From Planctomycetota bacterium (GTDB lineage Bacteria > Planctomycetota > UBA1135), in NCBI GenBank assembly GCA_026421205.1, contig JAPKBM010000009.1, positions 1-63,125 on the forward strand: a stretch of 63,125 nucleotides of DNA, given 5' to 3'. The position numbers and the translations under genes were made by a program. The notes under the pieces are model-generated. The model was not told where the DNA came from. It worked only from the letters and a program-made list of their open reading frames with translations, and searched no databases. Positions within the stretch are counted from its first letter, which is position 1. Each line of letters begins with the position of its first letter. Below are positions 51,515-60,432 of the stretch, piece by piece.

Positions 51515-52272
51515 CTCGTACCCCTGTTATTGCTGGAAACTGGAAAATGAATCTCACAAAGCGCAAGGCTTCGTCCCTTGCCCGAGAGGTTGCGGCTCAT
51601 CATGGCGCGTCCACTTCACGCCGATGCATTGTCTTTCCTACTTATGTCCACTTAGATCATGTGCGTCGAAATCTTCGGGGCAGTGGTGTTGTTTTAGGCG
51701 CGCAAAATTGTTGGGGAAAAAAAGAAGGCGCCTTCACGGGGGAAATTAGCCCTTACATGTTGCGCGATATGGGGGCACAGCTGGTTTTAATCGGCCATAG
51801 TGAACGTCGGCATGTGTTCGGCGAGACGGATGCTTGGATAGCAGAAAAAGTAAAAATTGCCCTGAAGGCAAAGCTGGAGGTCATGCTGTGCATCGGTGAA
51901 ACTTATGAAGAGCGCCAGGCCAGTAAGACTTATGAAGTGCTAGAGCGCCAGATTCAGGCCTTGAAGGTGGTTCAGAATCAGTACGTCACAAAAATTTCTC
52001 TGGCTTATGAGCCAGTTTGGGCCATTGGCACGGGGGAAACCGCCACCCCCGGCATGGCTCAAGACGCCCACCAGGAATCCCGTCGCATGGCGTCGGATAT
52101 CCTAGGGGCTGACGTCGCCGAGCAAATGCCCATCCTCTACGGGGGAAGCATGAAGCCAAGCAACGCGGCGGAGCTTCTTCGCCAACCTGATGTCGACGGC
52201 GGCCTTGTTGGGGGCGCCTCACTTTCCATAGACCAATTCGGTCCCATCCTTGACGCCGTCTCCGGGAGCTAA
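51511..52272 (+). CDS. tpiA: Triosephosphate isomerase
   Basis: Glycolytic enzyme interconverting DHAP and glyceraldehyde 3-phosphate. The 253 residues include AGNWKMNLT (active-site Asn and Lys), IGHSERRHVFGE (His), AYEPVWAIGTG (catalytic Glu and flexible loop), YGGSMKPSNAAELL and GGLVGGASL. The ATG at 51511 overlaps the aroF stop by 4 bp. The tpiA-secG order is common across bacteria. Confidence 0.98.
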   Translation: MTRTPVIAGNWKMNLTKRKASSLAREVAAHHGASTSRRCIVFPTYVHLDHVRRNLRGSGVVLGAQNCWGKKEGAFTGEISPYMLRDMGAQLVLIGHSERRHVFGETDAWIAEKVKIALKAKLEVMLCIGETYEERQASKTYEVLERQIQALKVVQNQYVTKISLAYEPVWAIGTGETATPGMAQDAHQESRRMASDILGADVAEQMPILYGGSMKPSNAAELLRQPDVDGGLVGGASLSIDQFGPILDAVSGS

Positions 52273-52286
52273 CCCGGCCTCATCTC

Positions 52287-52586
52287 ATGATTGAGTTTCT
52301 TCTCTACACAATTTTCTTCGCTTCCGCTTTCCTTCTCATCTTGGTGATTCTTCTTCAAGAAGGTAAGGGTGGTGGCTTGTCCGACGCCTTCGGAGGTGCT
52401 GGTGCTGCAACCTTTGGTGTGCGATCTGGTGGCATCAACCGTTTCACTTTCGGTTTGTTTTTCGTATTTCTTTTTTCTGCACTTGCTTTGCACTGGACGA
52501 ATGACAGTGATGTTGGCTCTGTGATGAACGAAGATCTGAATGCAGCGGGCTTGGGCACTCCTGAGATTCCCCTGCAAAACAACTAG
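52287..52586 (+). CDS. secG: Protein translocase subunit SecG
   Basis: Small SecYEG subunit of 99 residues with two TM helices: LLYTIFFASAFLLILVILL near the N-terminus and a second at about 53-72 (FGLFFVFLFSALALHW). Between them is the cytoplasmic loop QEGKGGGLSDAFGGAG typical of SecG. The start is the ATG at 52287, 14 bp after tpiA. The C-terminal tail is short and acidic. Confidence 0.93.
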   Translation: MIEFLLYTIFFASAFLLILVILLQEGKGGGLSDAFGGAGAATFGVRSGGINRFTFGLFFVFLFSALALHWTNDSDVGSVMNEDLNAAGLGTPEIPLQNN

Positions 52587-52588
52587 TC

Positions 52589-53194
52589 GTGATTGACGCT
52601 CCCGAACGAACTTTGGAATTGCTGAAAAATTCCAACGCTCTATTAGAGGGTCATTTCTTGTTGTCTTCAGGGCGGCATGCGGGGCGCTATGTGCAATGCG
52701 CCCGCTTACTGCAACACCCCTCCTTTTCCGAAGAGGTTTGCGCAGATTTGGCCTCGGTGATTCGTACTGACCTTGACGAAGAGAACCCTTTCGATGTCAT
52801 CGTTGGCCCCGCCATGGGCGCAGTAACCTTCGGCTATGAATTAGCACGGGCATTTGGGGTACGGGGTGTTTTTGCAGAACGCGCCCCGAAAGGTGGGTTT
52901 ACTTTGCGTAGAGGTTTTTCCATTCAGCCTGGCGAACGTGTCTTGGTTGCTGAAGATGTGGTGACGACGGGAAAAAGCGCAAAAGAAGTGGTCGTGATGC
53001 TTCAAGAAATGGGCGCAGGATTGGTTTCCGTTGCATCTATCGTGAATCGTTCTGGCCGTTCCGACCCCTTTGATGCCCTCCCTTATTACGCATTGACGGA
53101 ATTAGAAATCCCTTCTTGGTCCGCCGACGCCTGTCCGCTTTGTGCGGAAGGTGCCGATCCAGCGGTAAAACCAGGAAGTCGTCCAGGGTTGTAA
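52589..53194 (+). CDS. pyrE: Orotate phosphoribosyltransferase
   Basis: Makes OMP from orotate and PRPP in pyrimidine synthesis. The 201 residues show the family start ALLEGHFLLSSGRHAGRYVQC, VGPAMGAVTFGYELA, FAERAPKGGFTLRRGF and the PRPP loop VLVAEDVVTTGKSAKEV. The C-terminus carries CPLCAEG, a tail known in one branch of PyrE. It begins with GTG at 52589, 2 bp after secG. Presence here shows de novo UMP synthesis. Confidence 0.95.
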   Translation: MIDAPERTLELLKNSNALLEGHFLLSSGRHAGRYVQCARLLQHPSFSEEVCADLASVIRTDLDEENPFDVIVGPAMGAVTFGYELARAFGVRGVFAERAPKGGFTLRRGFSIQPGERVLVAEDVVTTGKSAKEVVVMLQEMGAGLVSVASIVNRSGRSDPFDALPYYALTELEIPSWSADACPLCAEGADPAVKPGSRPGL

Positions 53195-53196
53195 AC

Positions 53197-54099
53197 GTGG
53201 CCGATTCTTCTTCCCCGCCCCTTTTCAGCATGACCGGGTACGGTCGAGGGCGCGCGGAGGGTCGGGTTGCATCGGCGGAAGTGGAATTGCGCTCCGTGAA
53301 TGGCAAAGGCCTGTCCTTGAAATTACGCGTTCCCGCAGATCGCTTGGCTTTGGAGCCTGTGCTAGAGGGGAAATTACGCGCACGGTTGACGCGAGGGTCG
53401 GTGCAAGGTTATCTGCGGATTCGTTTGCATGAACATCCGGCGGCAGTCATGGATAAAAAAGTACTCCGTCGGTATTTGAAAGAATGGCGGCAAGTGGAAA
53501 AGGGCCTTGGTCTTGAGGAGCAAGACCCCCGCATGGCAGAATTATTGGCTTTGCCCGGTGCCTATGAAGAGGGGACAGAGTCTTCCTCCGTCTCGCGAGC
53601 GGTGGCGAAAACAGCGATAATGGCTTTGAAAGAAGCCGTTGATTCTTTGCAAGATTTTCGTGCCAACGAGGGGCAGCGCTTGCGTCGTGAATTGCAATCC
53701 TTGCTCCGAAAGTTGTCAGCCGTTTTGAAGAAAGTGCATCGGCGGGCCCCAAAAGCGGTGGAAGCGGCGCAAGGAAGAATGCAGCAACGCGTTCAGGAAG
53801 CAATGGCATCGGCCGATGTCTTGGAATCCTTGGATTTGACGAAAGAAATGGTGGCCTTGGCTGATAAAGCCGATGTGCGTGAAGAAATTGCACGACTTGA
53901 AATTCATTTCGCTCGCTTAGAAGAGATCCTGCTGGCTGGTGGCCCCTGTGGACGAGAGATCGAGTTCTTGGTGCAAGAGTGTCATCGAGAAATTACAACG
54001 CTGGGAAATAAGTCGGGAGATTCCACCATGTCTGCCTTCGTCGTCTCCATGAAACTTCTTGCTGGACAGCTGAAGGAGCAGGTGGCCAATGTCGAATGA
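53197..54099 (+). CDS. YicC-family endoribonuclease
   Basis: YicC/YloC-type protein of about 300 residues. The N-terminal domain begins FSMTGYGRGRAEG and contains VELRSVNGKGLSLKLRVP; the C-terminal DUF1732 part ends with EIARLEIHFARLEEIL, then GREIEFLVQECHREITTLGNKSGDSTMSAFVV and LKEQVANVE, all strongly conserved. E. coli YicC has RNase activity toward a small RNA. The start is GTG at 53197 or ATG at 53230; both keep the domain. It precedes gmk with an 11-bp overlap, as in many genomes. Confidence 0.93.
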   Translation: MADSSSPPLFSMTGYGRGRAEGRVASAEVELRSVNGKGLSLKLRVPADRLALEPVLEGKLRARLTRGSVQGYLRIRLHEHPAAVMDKKVLRRYLKEWRQVEKGLGLEEQDPRMAELLALPGAYEEGTESSSVSRAVAKTAIMALKEAVDSLQDFRANEGQRLRRELQSLLRKLSAVLKKVHRRAPKAVEAAQGRMQQRVQEAMASADVLESLDLTKEMVALADKADVREEIARLEIHFARLEEILLAGGPCGREIEFLVQECHREITTLGNKSGDSTMSAFVVSMKLLAGQLKEQVANVE

Positions 54100-54655
54100 C
54101 CGTGGCCGTTTGATCGTAATTTCTGGGCCGACGGCATCCGGAAAGACCACGTTATGGCGCCGCCTGGTGACGTATCCAACCGTGGATTTTTCAGTCTCCG
54201 CCACGACACGTTCTCCGCGAAAGAACGAGGTCGACGGAAAGGATTATCATTTTCTTTCACAAGATGCCTTTGATGCCCTTGTTGCCAAAGCCGCTTTTTT
54301 GGAGTACGCCACAGTCCACGGCCGTTCCTATGGGACATTGCGCTCTGATGTACACAAGAGCATTGAGGCTGGCCAAGACATCTTGTTGGAGATTGATGTT
54401 CAAGGACAAAAGCAGTTGAAGGAGAGTGGCATTCCCATGCTTTCTTTATTTGTCATGCCGCCTTCTTTGGATGTCTTGAGAGACCGCTTGCGTCGGCGGG
54501 GCACGGAGTCGGAAGAGGAGATGAATGGCCGCCTTGCTATTGTGGAAGAAGAGATGAAATGGGCCCAGGAGTATGACCACGTTGTCGTCAACGATGATTT
54601 AGAAGAAATGATTCAAGGAGTGATTGCCTTGTTAGGTTTGGAGGTGAAAGCATGA
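54089..54655 (+). CDS. gmk: Guanylate kinase
   Basis: Phosphorylates GMP to GDP. The 188 residues show the P-loop variant SGPTASGKTTLWRRL (Thr-Ala-Ser in place of the more usual Ser-Gly-Ala), the GMP-binding SVSATTRSPRKNEVDGKDYHF and LEYATVHGRSYGT. LLEIDVQGQKQLKE, RLRRRGTESEEEMNGRL and YDHVVVNDDLEE complete the family. It overlaps yicC by 11 bp and coaC by 4 bp. Confidence 0.96.
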   Translation: MSNDRGRLIVISGPTASGKTTLWRRLVTYPTVDFSVSATTRSPRKNEVDGKDYHFLSQDAFDALVAKAAFLEYATVHGRSYGTLRSDVHKSIEAGQDILLEIDVQGQKQLKESGIPMLSLFVMPPSLDVLRDRLRRRGTESEEEMNGRLAIVEEEMKWAQEYDHVVVNDDLEEMIQGVIALLGLEVKA

Positions 54656-55188
54656 GCAAAATATTAGTTGGAGTATCGGGGAGCGCAGCCTGTTTCAAAG
54701 CGGTTGCTGTTTGTAGCACTTTGGCGCAAGAAGGCCATGAGGTCACGGCGGTTCTTACTGAGGCGGCAACGGGTTTGGTTACGCCTTTGCAGTTTGCGTG
54801 TGTCACGGGTAACCCAGCACTTGACCATGAATGGGAGCCTTTAGACCCTGCGGGTATGGACCATATTGCTTTCGCTCGGTCGGCAGATTTGTTTTTGGTG
54901 GTTCCAGCTACCGCAGACCGGATGGGCTTAATTGCGCAGGGCTTAGCGCCAGATTTACTGGGGTCTTTGGCTTTGGCCTTCGAGGTCACAAAACCACGCT
55001 TGATTGTTCCTGCTATGAATCCCGAAATGTGGGCGAATCCTGCGGTTCAGAGAAACGCGCAGACACTGAAGCAAGATGGTTGGATTTTTGTTGGCCCCGT
55101 TTCCGGTCCAACGGCATGTGGGGAAGAAGGTTTTGGCCGCATGGTGGAGTCTGCCGACGTCCTCATCGCAGTGCAACGAGCCCTGTGA
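54652..55188 (+). CDS. coaC: Phosphopantothenoylcysteine decarboxylase (separate CoaC)
   Basis: FMN enzyme of the HFCD family making 4'-phosphopantetheine. The 178 residues begin ILVGVSGSAACFKAVAVC and show HIAFARSADLFLVVPATADRMG and LIVPAMNPEMWANPAVQRN with the PxMNxxMW motif, and a later GPTACGEEGFGRM holding the conserved Cys. In most bacteria this is the N-terminal half of a fused CoaBC; here it stops and coaB follows in a GTGA overlap. Start ATG at 54652 overlaps gmk. Confidence 0.95.
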   Translation: MSKILVGVSGSAACFKAVAVCSTLAQEGHEVTAVLTEAATGLVTPLQFACVTGNPALDHEWEPLDPAGMDHIAFARSADLFLVVPATADRMGLIAQGLAPDLLGSLALAFEVTKPRLIVPAMNPEMWANPAVQRNAQTLKQDGWIFVGPVSGPTACGEEGFGRMVESADVLIAVQRAL

Positions 55189-55811
55189 GGGTCTTAGTCA
55201 CGGCCGGACCAACACGAGAACCGATTGACCCGGTTCGTTTTTTAAGCAATCACTCTAGTGGTCGTATGGGATATGCCCTTGCTCGCGCCCTTTTAGCTGT
55301 CGGCCATGAAGTCGTCTTGGTAAGTGGCCCCGTTGCTTTGCGGCCCCCGAAGGGTGCACAGTTGGAATTAGTGGAAACCGCTCAAGAAATGTTGACCACA
55401 TGCCGTCGGCTTTGGAAGGATTGTGATGGTTTGATTGCTGTGGCTGCGGTTGCGGATTATCGTCCAACCCAGTGTTCTCAAAAAAAGCTGAAAATGCAGG
55501 CCGGCGAGGGGCGAGTTCTAGAATTAATTCCGAATTCCGACATTGTGCAGACTTTGGCGGCACAGAAGGGGCGTCGGAAGGTGGTCGGCTTTGCTTTAGA
55601 AAGTGGATCGGGGCACGAGGAGGCTTTGCGGAAATTGAAGGCAAAGCATTTAGATTGGGTGGTTTTGAATCATCCAGAGGCTCAGGGTGCCACGCGGGCC
55701 TCCTTGACACTCTTGGACGCTTTTGGCGGAGTTCAAAAAAAGGGGCCTTCGGCTAAAACGAGTCTGGCGCGATGGTTAGTTCAGCAGACCTTCCCGTCTT
55801 CGCTGGAATAG
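55185..55811 (+). CDS. coaB: Phosphopantothenate-cysteine ligase (separate CoaB)
   Basis: Joins phosphopantothenate with cysteine. The 208 residues begin VRVLVTAGPTREPIDPVRFLSN, then SSGRMGYALARALLAVGHEV and SGPVAL. GLIAVAAVADYRP is the family's catalytic Asn/Asp-region equivalent and KLKMQAGEGRVLELIPNSDIV follows. It begins with GTG at 55185, whose last base pairs overlap the coaC TGA (GTGA). The two-gene arrangement in place of a fused CoaBC is notable; fission or an ancestral state cannot be told here. Confidence 0.95.
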   Translation: MRVLVTAGPTREPIDPVRFLSNHSSGRMGYALARALLAVGHEVVLVSGPVALRPPKGAQLELVETAQEMLTTCRRLWKDCDGLIAVAAVADYRPTQCSQKKLKMQAGEGRVLELIPNSDIVQTLAAQKGRRKVVGFALESGSGHEEALRKLKAKHLDWVVLNHPEAQGATRASLTLLDAFGGVQKKGPSAKTSLARWLVQQTFPSSLE

Positions 55812-55830
55812 CGACCCTTTTCTTTTTAGG

Positions 55831-58428
55831 ATGAGTGCGAAGGGGACCGCCACCCCCCATCCTTTCATGGCCCCCCGCAAAAAATCGTCTTCCCGCCCTA
55901 GCTTCATCGGCGCCAATCTTGGTTTCGTTGTGGAGGGGCTTCGTATCGTTTTTGGCTGGATAGGGTCCTTAGGGATGGCTGTGGTTTCGCTTCTTGTGTG
56001 GTGTGGTGGCAGAGCTTGGGATGCTTTTCAGGGCCGAAGTGGGCGTCAGCCGTTTGGCATGATTTTGGCGGCATTTTCTGTCTTTACCTTTGTAGCCCTC
56101 TTGGACTATGAGGCCGGCAATGTTGGCGGCAATATTTGCGGGCATTTAGGGCAGGTATTGGCGGATGTTTTCATGCGGTTTTTAGGCATCGGGGCTTTTT
56201 TGGCTCCTTGCTTTGGCATTTTTTGGGGCCTAGCTCGGCTAGTGCGGCCGGAGGGGAGTGAAAATCCAGCCCTGAAGTTTCTTGGTGTTTTAGTTTTATC
56301 GTTGACGGTTTCCATTGCTTCGCACGGCGTTTCTGGAGTGTCTGAGCCCAGCTTGACCTTTCCTGCTGGAACGGGGGGGTGGCTTGGAGCGCAGGTTTTC
56401 CCTTCTCTTGAGGCAGCTTTGGGCGGCTTTGGTGTGACCGTATTGCTGCTCTTGTTGGGCGGTATTTCGTCTTTGTTTGCTACGGAATGGGCTTTTATTC
56501 CGTTGATTAAGGATATTTTGAAAAAGGGACAAGATCGGTTACGCCAGCCTGAATTGCCGCTGTCCGCAAAGCGAATTTCATTGAAAGAGGAGACGCGGGA
56601 GAATAAAAAACAGGCAAAGCGTGGAGTACGAAAGGCCTTGGACAGCGCCTCAAAGCTGATCAAGCCTTTTCATCCGGAGGAAGAAATCGCCGATTCCGCG
56701 GAAAAACGGTCGCCTTTGCAGAATATTCCTTCGATGACCCAGGCAGAGTTAGAAATGTCTAAGGGCTCCCTTCTCGAAAAAAATCAAGTTGCGGAGCCGG
56801 CCAAGGAAAAGCCGGCCAAGGAAATCGTCCAACCGGTTGCTGCAGCAGTGGCCGCCGTATTAGGCGAAGGGGAATCTCTTCCAGGTATTTCAACAGCCCC
56901 AGAAACACGCACGGCTCAGGTGGAATTTGATGAGCAGGAAAAGCCGAAGCGTCGGGTTAAAAAGCCCCGCCTAGATTCGTTGCCGCCTTCAACGATTCTT
57001 GCACCGAGCGAACGAGTGGATCGATCTCAAATGCAAGAAGAGATTGATGAGCTAGGCCGACGCCTCCAGGGTGCCTTTGATGCTTTTGGGCTGTCGGCCA
57101 CAGTCATTGGCGCAGAGCGTGGGCCGACGTTGACTTTATTTGAAGTGCAACTTGCCGCGGGCGTTTCGGTCCGGAAATTAAACAATCAGCGCGATGACTT
57201 GGGCGTTGCCTTAGGAAGTCACGGCGTGCGGATTGTTTATCCATTGCCGGGTCGCACCACGGTGGGTGTGGAAGTGCCTAATTTAAAGAGAGATCCCGTG
57301 CGCTTGAAAGATGTTTATGAAGGCGCGGATTTGGATTGGAATAAGAATCGTTTGCCGATGGTCTTAGGTAGAGACACGTTGGGGAAACCGGCGGTGGAAG
57401 ACCTCACAAAGATGCCGCACATGTTGGTTGCGGGGACCACGGGTTCTGGTAAGTCGGTTTGTTTGAATTCTATTTTGCTGACCATGCTCTTGACGCGCAC
57501 TCCAGATCAAGTGCGCTTTGTGCTGATTGACCCGAAGCAAGTGGAGTTGCAGCTTTATCAGGATATTCCTCACTTACTTTGTCCGGTTGTGACGGACATG
57601 AAGCGAGCGCCCTTTACTTTGGAGTGGGCGGTTCGGCAGATGGATGATCGCTTGTTCATGTTCAAGGAATCGGGGGTCCGGAATATTTCCGACTATAATG
57701 CGTTAAGCCAAAAAGAACTGAAAGAGCGTGTGGGTGAGAATTATGACCCTGACGAGTACCCAGATACGATGCCGTACTTCGTTTTGGTTATCGATGAACT
57801 TGCAGACCTGATGATGGTGAGTGCAAAGGAGGTTGAGATTGCAATTTCTCGTTTGGCCGCGAAGGCGCGGGCAGCGGGAATCCACTTATTGGTGGCGACG
57901 CAGCGGCCAAGCACAGATGTCGTTACGGGCTTAATCAAAATGAACTTGCCTGTGCGAATGGCATTCCGCGTAACTTCGGCGGTAGATAGCCGCGTCATAT
58001 TGGACGAAGGTGGCGCCGACGGTTTACTGGGCAATGGTGACTTTTTATACCGCCCGCCTGGGGCCAGTGCTTTAACGCGTGGGCAAGGTGCATTTGTGAG
58101 TGAGCGCGAGGTGCGCGATATTTGTAATTACCTTCGCAAGCACGGGAAGCCGGAGTTTCTTGAAGATCTTGTGCAGATGAAAGGGCCTTCCGGTGGCGGG
58201 TCTGATGTGGATGATCCTTTGTACGATGATGCGGTCCGCGTCATTCTTCAAAGTGGTCGAGGGTCGGCATCTTTATTGCAGCGTGCACTCTCTGTAGGTT
58301 ACACTAGGGCAAGTCGCTTGATTGATATTATGACGGAACAAGGTGTTTTAGGGCCGTTTGTGGGGTCTAAAGCGCGCGAAGTCATGTTCACATTGGAAGA
58401 GTGGGAATCACAAAAAGGGGGTCAGTAA
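55831..58428 (+). CDS. ftsK: DNA translocase FtsK/SpoIIIE
   Basis: Septal motor that pumps chromosomal DNA during division. The 865 residues have four TM helices within about 20-215, then a charged linker (about 240-395) rich in Lys and Glu. The motor domain has Walker A AGTTGSGKSVCLN, Walker B VLVIDELADLMM, and LLVATQRPSTDVVTGLIK. The C-terminal winged gamma domain (about 795-865) has RASRLIDIMTEQGVLGPF. The start may be the ATG at 55831 or at 55867. It is 19 bp after coaB and 3 bp before rimO. Confidence 0.97.
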   Translation: MSAKGTATPHPFMAPRKKSSSRPSFIGANLGFVVEGLRIVFGWIGSLGMAVVSLLVWCGGRAWDAFQGRSGRQPFGMILAAFSVFTFVALLDYEAGNVGGNICGHLGQVLADVFMRFLGIGAFLAPCFGIFWGLARLVRPEGSENPALKFLGVLVLSLTVSIASHGVSGVSEPSLTFPAGTGGWLGAQVFPSLEAALGGFGVTVLLLLLGGISSLFATEWAFIPLIKDILKKGQDRLRQPELPLSAKRISLKEETRENKKQAKRGVRKALDSASKLIKPFHPEEEIADSAEKRSPLQNIPSMTQAELEMSKGSLLEKNQVAEPAKEKPAKEIVQPVAAAVAAVLGEGESLPGISTAPETRTAQVEFDEQEKPKRRVKKPRLDSLPPSTILAPSERVDRSQMQEEIDELGRRLQGAFDAFGLSATVIGAERGPTLTLFEVQLAAGVSVRKLNNQRDDLGVALGSHGVRIVYPLPGRTTVGVEVPNLKRDPVRLKDVYEGADLDWNKNRLPMVLGRDTLGKPAVEDLTKMPHMLVAGTTGSGKSVCLNSILLTMLLTRTPDQVRFVLIDPKQVELQLYQDIPHLLCPVVTDMKRAPFTLEWAVRQMDDRLFMFKESGVRNISDYNALSQKELKERVGENYDPDEYPDTMPYFVLVIDELADLMMVSAKEVEIAISRLAAKARAAGIHLLVATQRPSTDVVTGLIKMNLPVRMAFRVTSAVDSRVILDEGGADGLLGNGDFLYRPPGASALTRGQGAFVSEREVRDICNYLRKHGKPEFLEDLVQMKGPSGGGSDVDDPLYDDAVRVILQSGRGSASLLQRALSVGYTRASRLIDIMTEQGVLGPFVGSKAREVMFTLEEWESQKGGQ

Positions 58429-58431
58429 TTC

Positions 58432-59775
58432 ATGGATAACAATGTTCATATTGCGTTGGTCCACTTGGGTTGCGCAAGGAACTTGATTGACTCGGAAAAT
58501 ATTTTGGGTCGGCTGGGCGCCGAGGGGTACACCTTGACGGGTTCGGTAGAGGGCGCAGATGTGGCAGTGCTCAACACGTGTTCTTTTATTGGGCCGGCGA
58601 GGGAAGAATCAGAAGCGGCTATTCAAAAATTACTGAAGGCCAAGGCGGCCGGTGATTTGAAGTCGGTCATTGTTGCTGGCTGCTTGCCCCAAAAATTTCG
58701 TCCGGAAATTGAAGCTGCATTTCCTGAAGTCGATGCCTTCTTGGGGCTTAGTGATTATTCCAATATCGCACGGATTGTGGAAGAAGTGTTGCGCGGTAGA
58801 AAAGTAAGAGAGGAAGACGGGGGTCGATCTCCGCAGGGTCAAGGGGAGTTGTTGCGTTTGCTGCAGACACCTCGGTCTTATGCCTATTTACGGCCATCTC
58901 ATGGCTGTGATCATGAATGTGCCTTCTGCATCATTCCGGCAATTCGCGGAAAGCAACGAAGTAAGTCCGTGGAAACGGTCGTGGAGGAAACGCAAAACCT
59001 TGTGGCGCAAGGCGTACGCGAAGTTGTGTTAGTTGCCGAAGACTCCACGGGTTATGGAAAAGATCTTCCGGGCGCTGGCGCCACTCGACTGCCGGAGCTC
59101 GTGGAGGCCATGGCGCAGGTAGATGGCTTGCATTGGTTGCGGGTAATGTATGCCTACCCTAATGCATTCCCCTGGCGTTTGACCGAAGTCATGAACTCCT
59201 ATGACAACGTGTTGCCGTATTTAGATATTCCAATTCAGCATATCTCAACTCCTGTTTTAAAGCGCATGCGTCGTGGTGGAACATCAAAGAGCGTGCGCGG
59301 AATATTGGATCGTTTACGAAATGAAGTTCCCGAGATGACTTTGCGGACGACGGTGTTAGTCGGCCACCCTGGAGAAGGTCGACAAGAATTTGAAGAACTC
59401 AAAAATTTCTTGAAGGAGTTTAAGATTGAACGTCTTGGCGCATTTCCGTATTCGCCAGAGAAGAACACTGTGGCGGGAGGAGAAGAAGATCGTTGTTCTC
59501 TCGAGGAGGCGGAGGACCGTCAGCGCGAGATTATGGAGCAGCAGGCTGAAATCCATGCGGCTTTGCAAAAAACTCGAGTTGATGAAGTCATTGAAGTGTT
59601 GGTGGATGATTCAGAGGGGGACTGGGCTGTGGCCCGAAGCGTGGCCGACGCGCCAGAGGTGGACGCATTGGTGCGCGTGGCGGACCCGCAGCACAATCTT
59701 TCTACGGGAGCCCTTCTTCCCGTCAAGGTGACGGCGGCAAACGGCTATGATTTGGAGGCGGAAGTACTTCGGTAG
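58432..59775 (+). CDS. rimO: Ribosomal protein S12 methylthiotransferase
   Basis: Radical SAM methylthiotransferase acting on an Asp of ribosomal protein S12. The 447 residues show the UPF0004 domain with three cysteines (LVHLGCARN, LNTCSFIG and VAGCLPQ), the radical SAM cluster in GCDHECAFCIIP, and a C-terminal TRAM domain (about 380-445). LVAEDSTGYG and YAYPNAFPWRLTEVM are typical of RimO rather than MiaB. The ATG at 58432 follows ftsK by 3 bp. Confidence 0.95.
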   Translation: MDNNVHIALVHLGCARNLIDSENILGRLGAEGYTLTGSVEGADVAVLNTCSFIGPAREESEAAIQKLLKAKAAGDLKSVIVAGCLPQKFRPEIEAAFPEVDAFLGLSDYSNIARIVEEVLRGRKVREEDGGRSPQGQGELLRLLQTPRSYAYLRPSHGCDHECAFCIIPAIRGKQRSKSVETVVEETQNLVAQGVREVVLVAEDSTGYGKDLPGAGATRLPELVEAMAQVDGLHWLRVMYAYPNAFPWRLTEVMNSYDNVLPYLDIPIQHISTPVLKRMRRGGTSKSVRGILDRLRNEVPEMTLRTTVLVGHPGEGRQEFEELKNFLKEFKIERLGAFPYSPEKNTVAGGEEDRCSLEEAEDRQREIMEQQAEIHAALQKTRVDEVIEVLVDDSEGDWAVARSVADAPEVDALVRVADPQHNLSTGALLPVKVTAANGYDLEAEVLR

Positions 59776-59787
59776 CTCCCCTCTCCT

Positions 59788-60432
59788 ATGAAAGCTCGTC
59801 ATCTACCTAATCTCATCACTCTTGCTCGCCTTGTGCTTGCCGTGGCTTGTTTTTGGTTTTTAGGAGATTTGGTAGAGGCAAAGGACCCAAGTGAAATTGA
59901 GAGGCTCGCATTTTTTGCATTTTGGCTTTTCTTGGCGGCGAGTTTGTCGGATTTCTTTGATGGATGGTTAGCTCGCCGAAATAATTGGGTCAGTGCATTT
60001 GGACGGGTTGCGGACCCTGTGGCGGACAAAGTCCTCATGTTAGGAACGGCCATTTACCTGACGGCGGCGGATGGTTTGGCCCGTGAGGGAGATTTCCTCG
60101 CCATCATGCCGATTTGGGGCGTGGTGTTACTACTTTCTAGGGAGTTTTTGGTGACGGCAATCCGTGGCATGGTGGAAAGCCGTGGCATGCAGTTTCCCGC
60201 AGATCGGTATGGAAAGTGGAAATTGATTGTGCAGGCGTTTTATTTGGCGATACCTCTGGGGGTAGCGGGCCGCGCGCCCGAAGTCTTGCACTTAGATTTT
60301 CTGATGCATACCCGGGAGCCACATTTTTTCATCGTAGTTTTTTGGCTCATGATGGGCTTGACCGTCTTAAGTGGCATCCATTACATTGGCCGTGCGGTTC
60401 GCCTGCTGAGGAGTGATTCTGAGGAAATATGA
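59788..60432 (+). CDS. pgsA: CDP-diacylglycerol-glycerol-3-phosphate 3-phosphatidyltransferase
   Basis: Membrane enzyme of phosphatidylglycerol synthesis. The 214 residues have about six TM helices and the CDP-alcohol phosphatidyltransferase motif D-G-x2-A-R-x8-G-x3-D-x3-D, seen in DGWLARRNNWVSAFGRVADPVADK as three parts. The start LPNLITLARLVLAVACFWFL is typical. It follows rimO by 12 bp and overlaps the next gene as ATGA. Confidence 0.93.
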   Translation: MKARHLPNLITLARLVLAVACFWFLGDLVEAKDPSEIERLAFFAFWLFLAASLSDFFDGWLARRNNWVSAFGRVADPVADKVLMLGTAIYLTAADGLAREGDFLAIMPIWGVVLLLSREFLVTAIRGMVESRGMQFPADRYGKWKLIVQAFYLAIPLGVAGRAPEVLHLDFLMHTREPHFFIVVFWLMMGLTVLSGIHYIGRAVRLLRSDSEEI

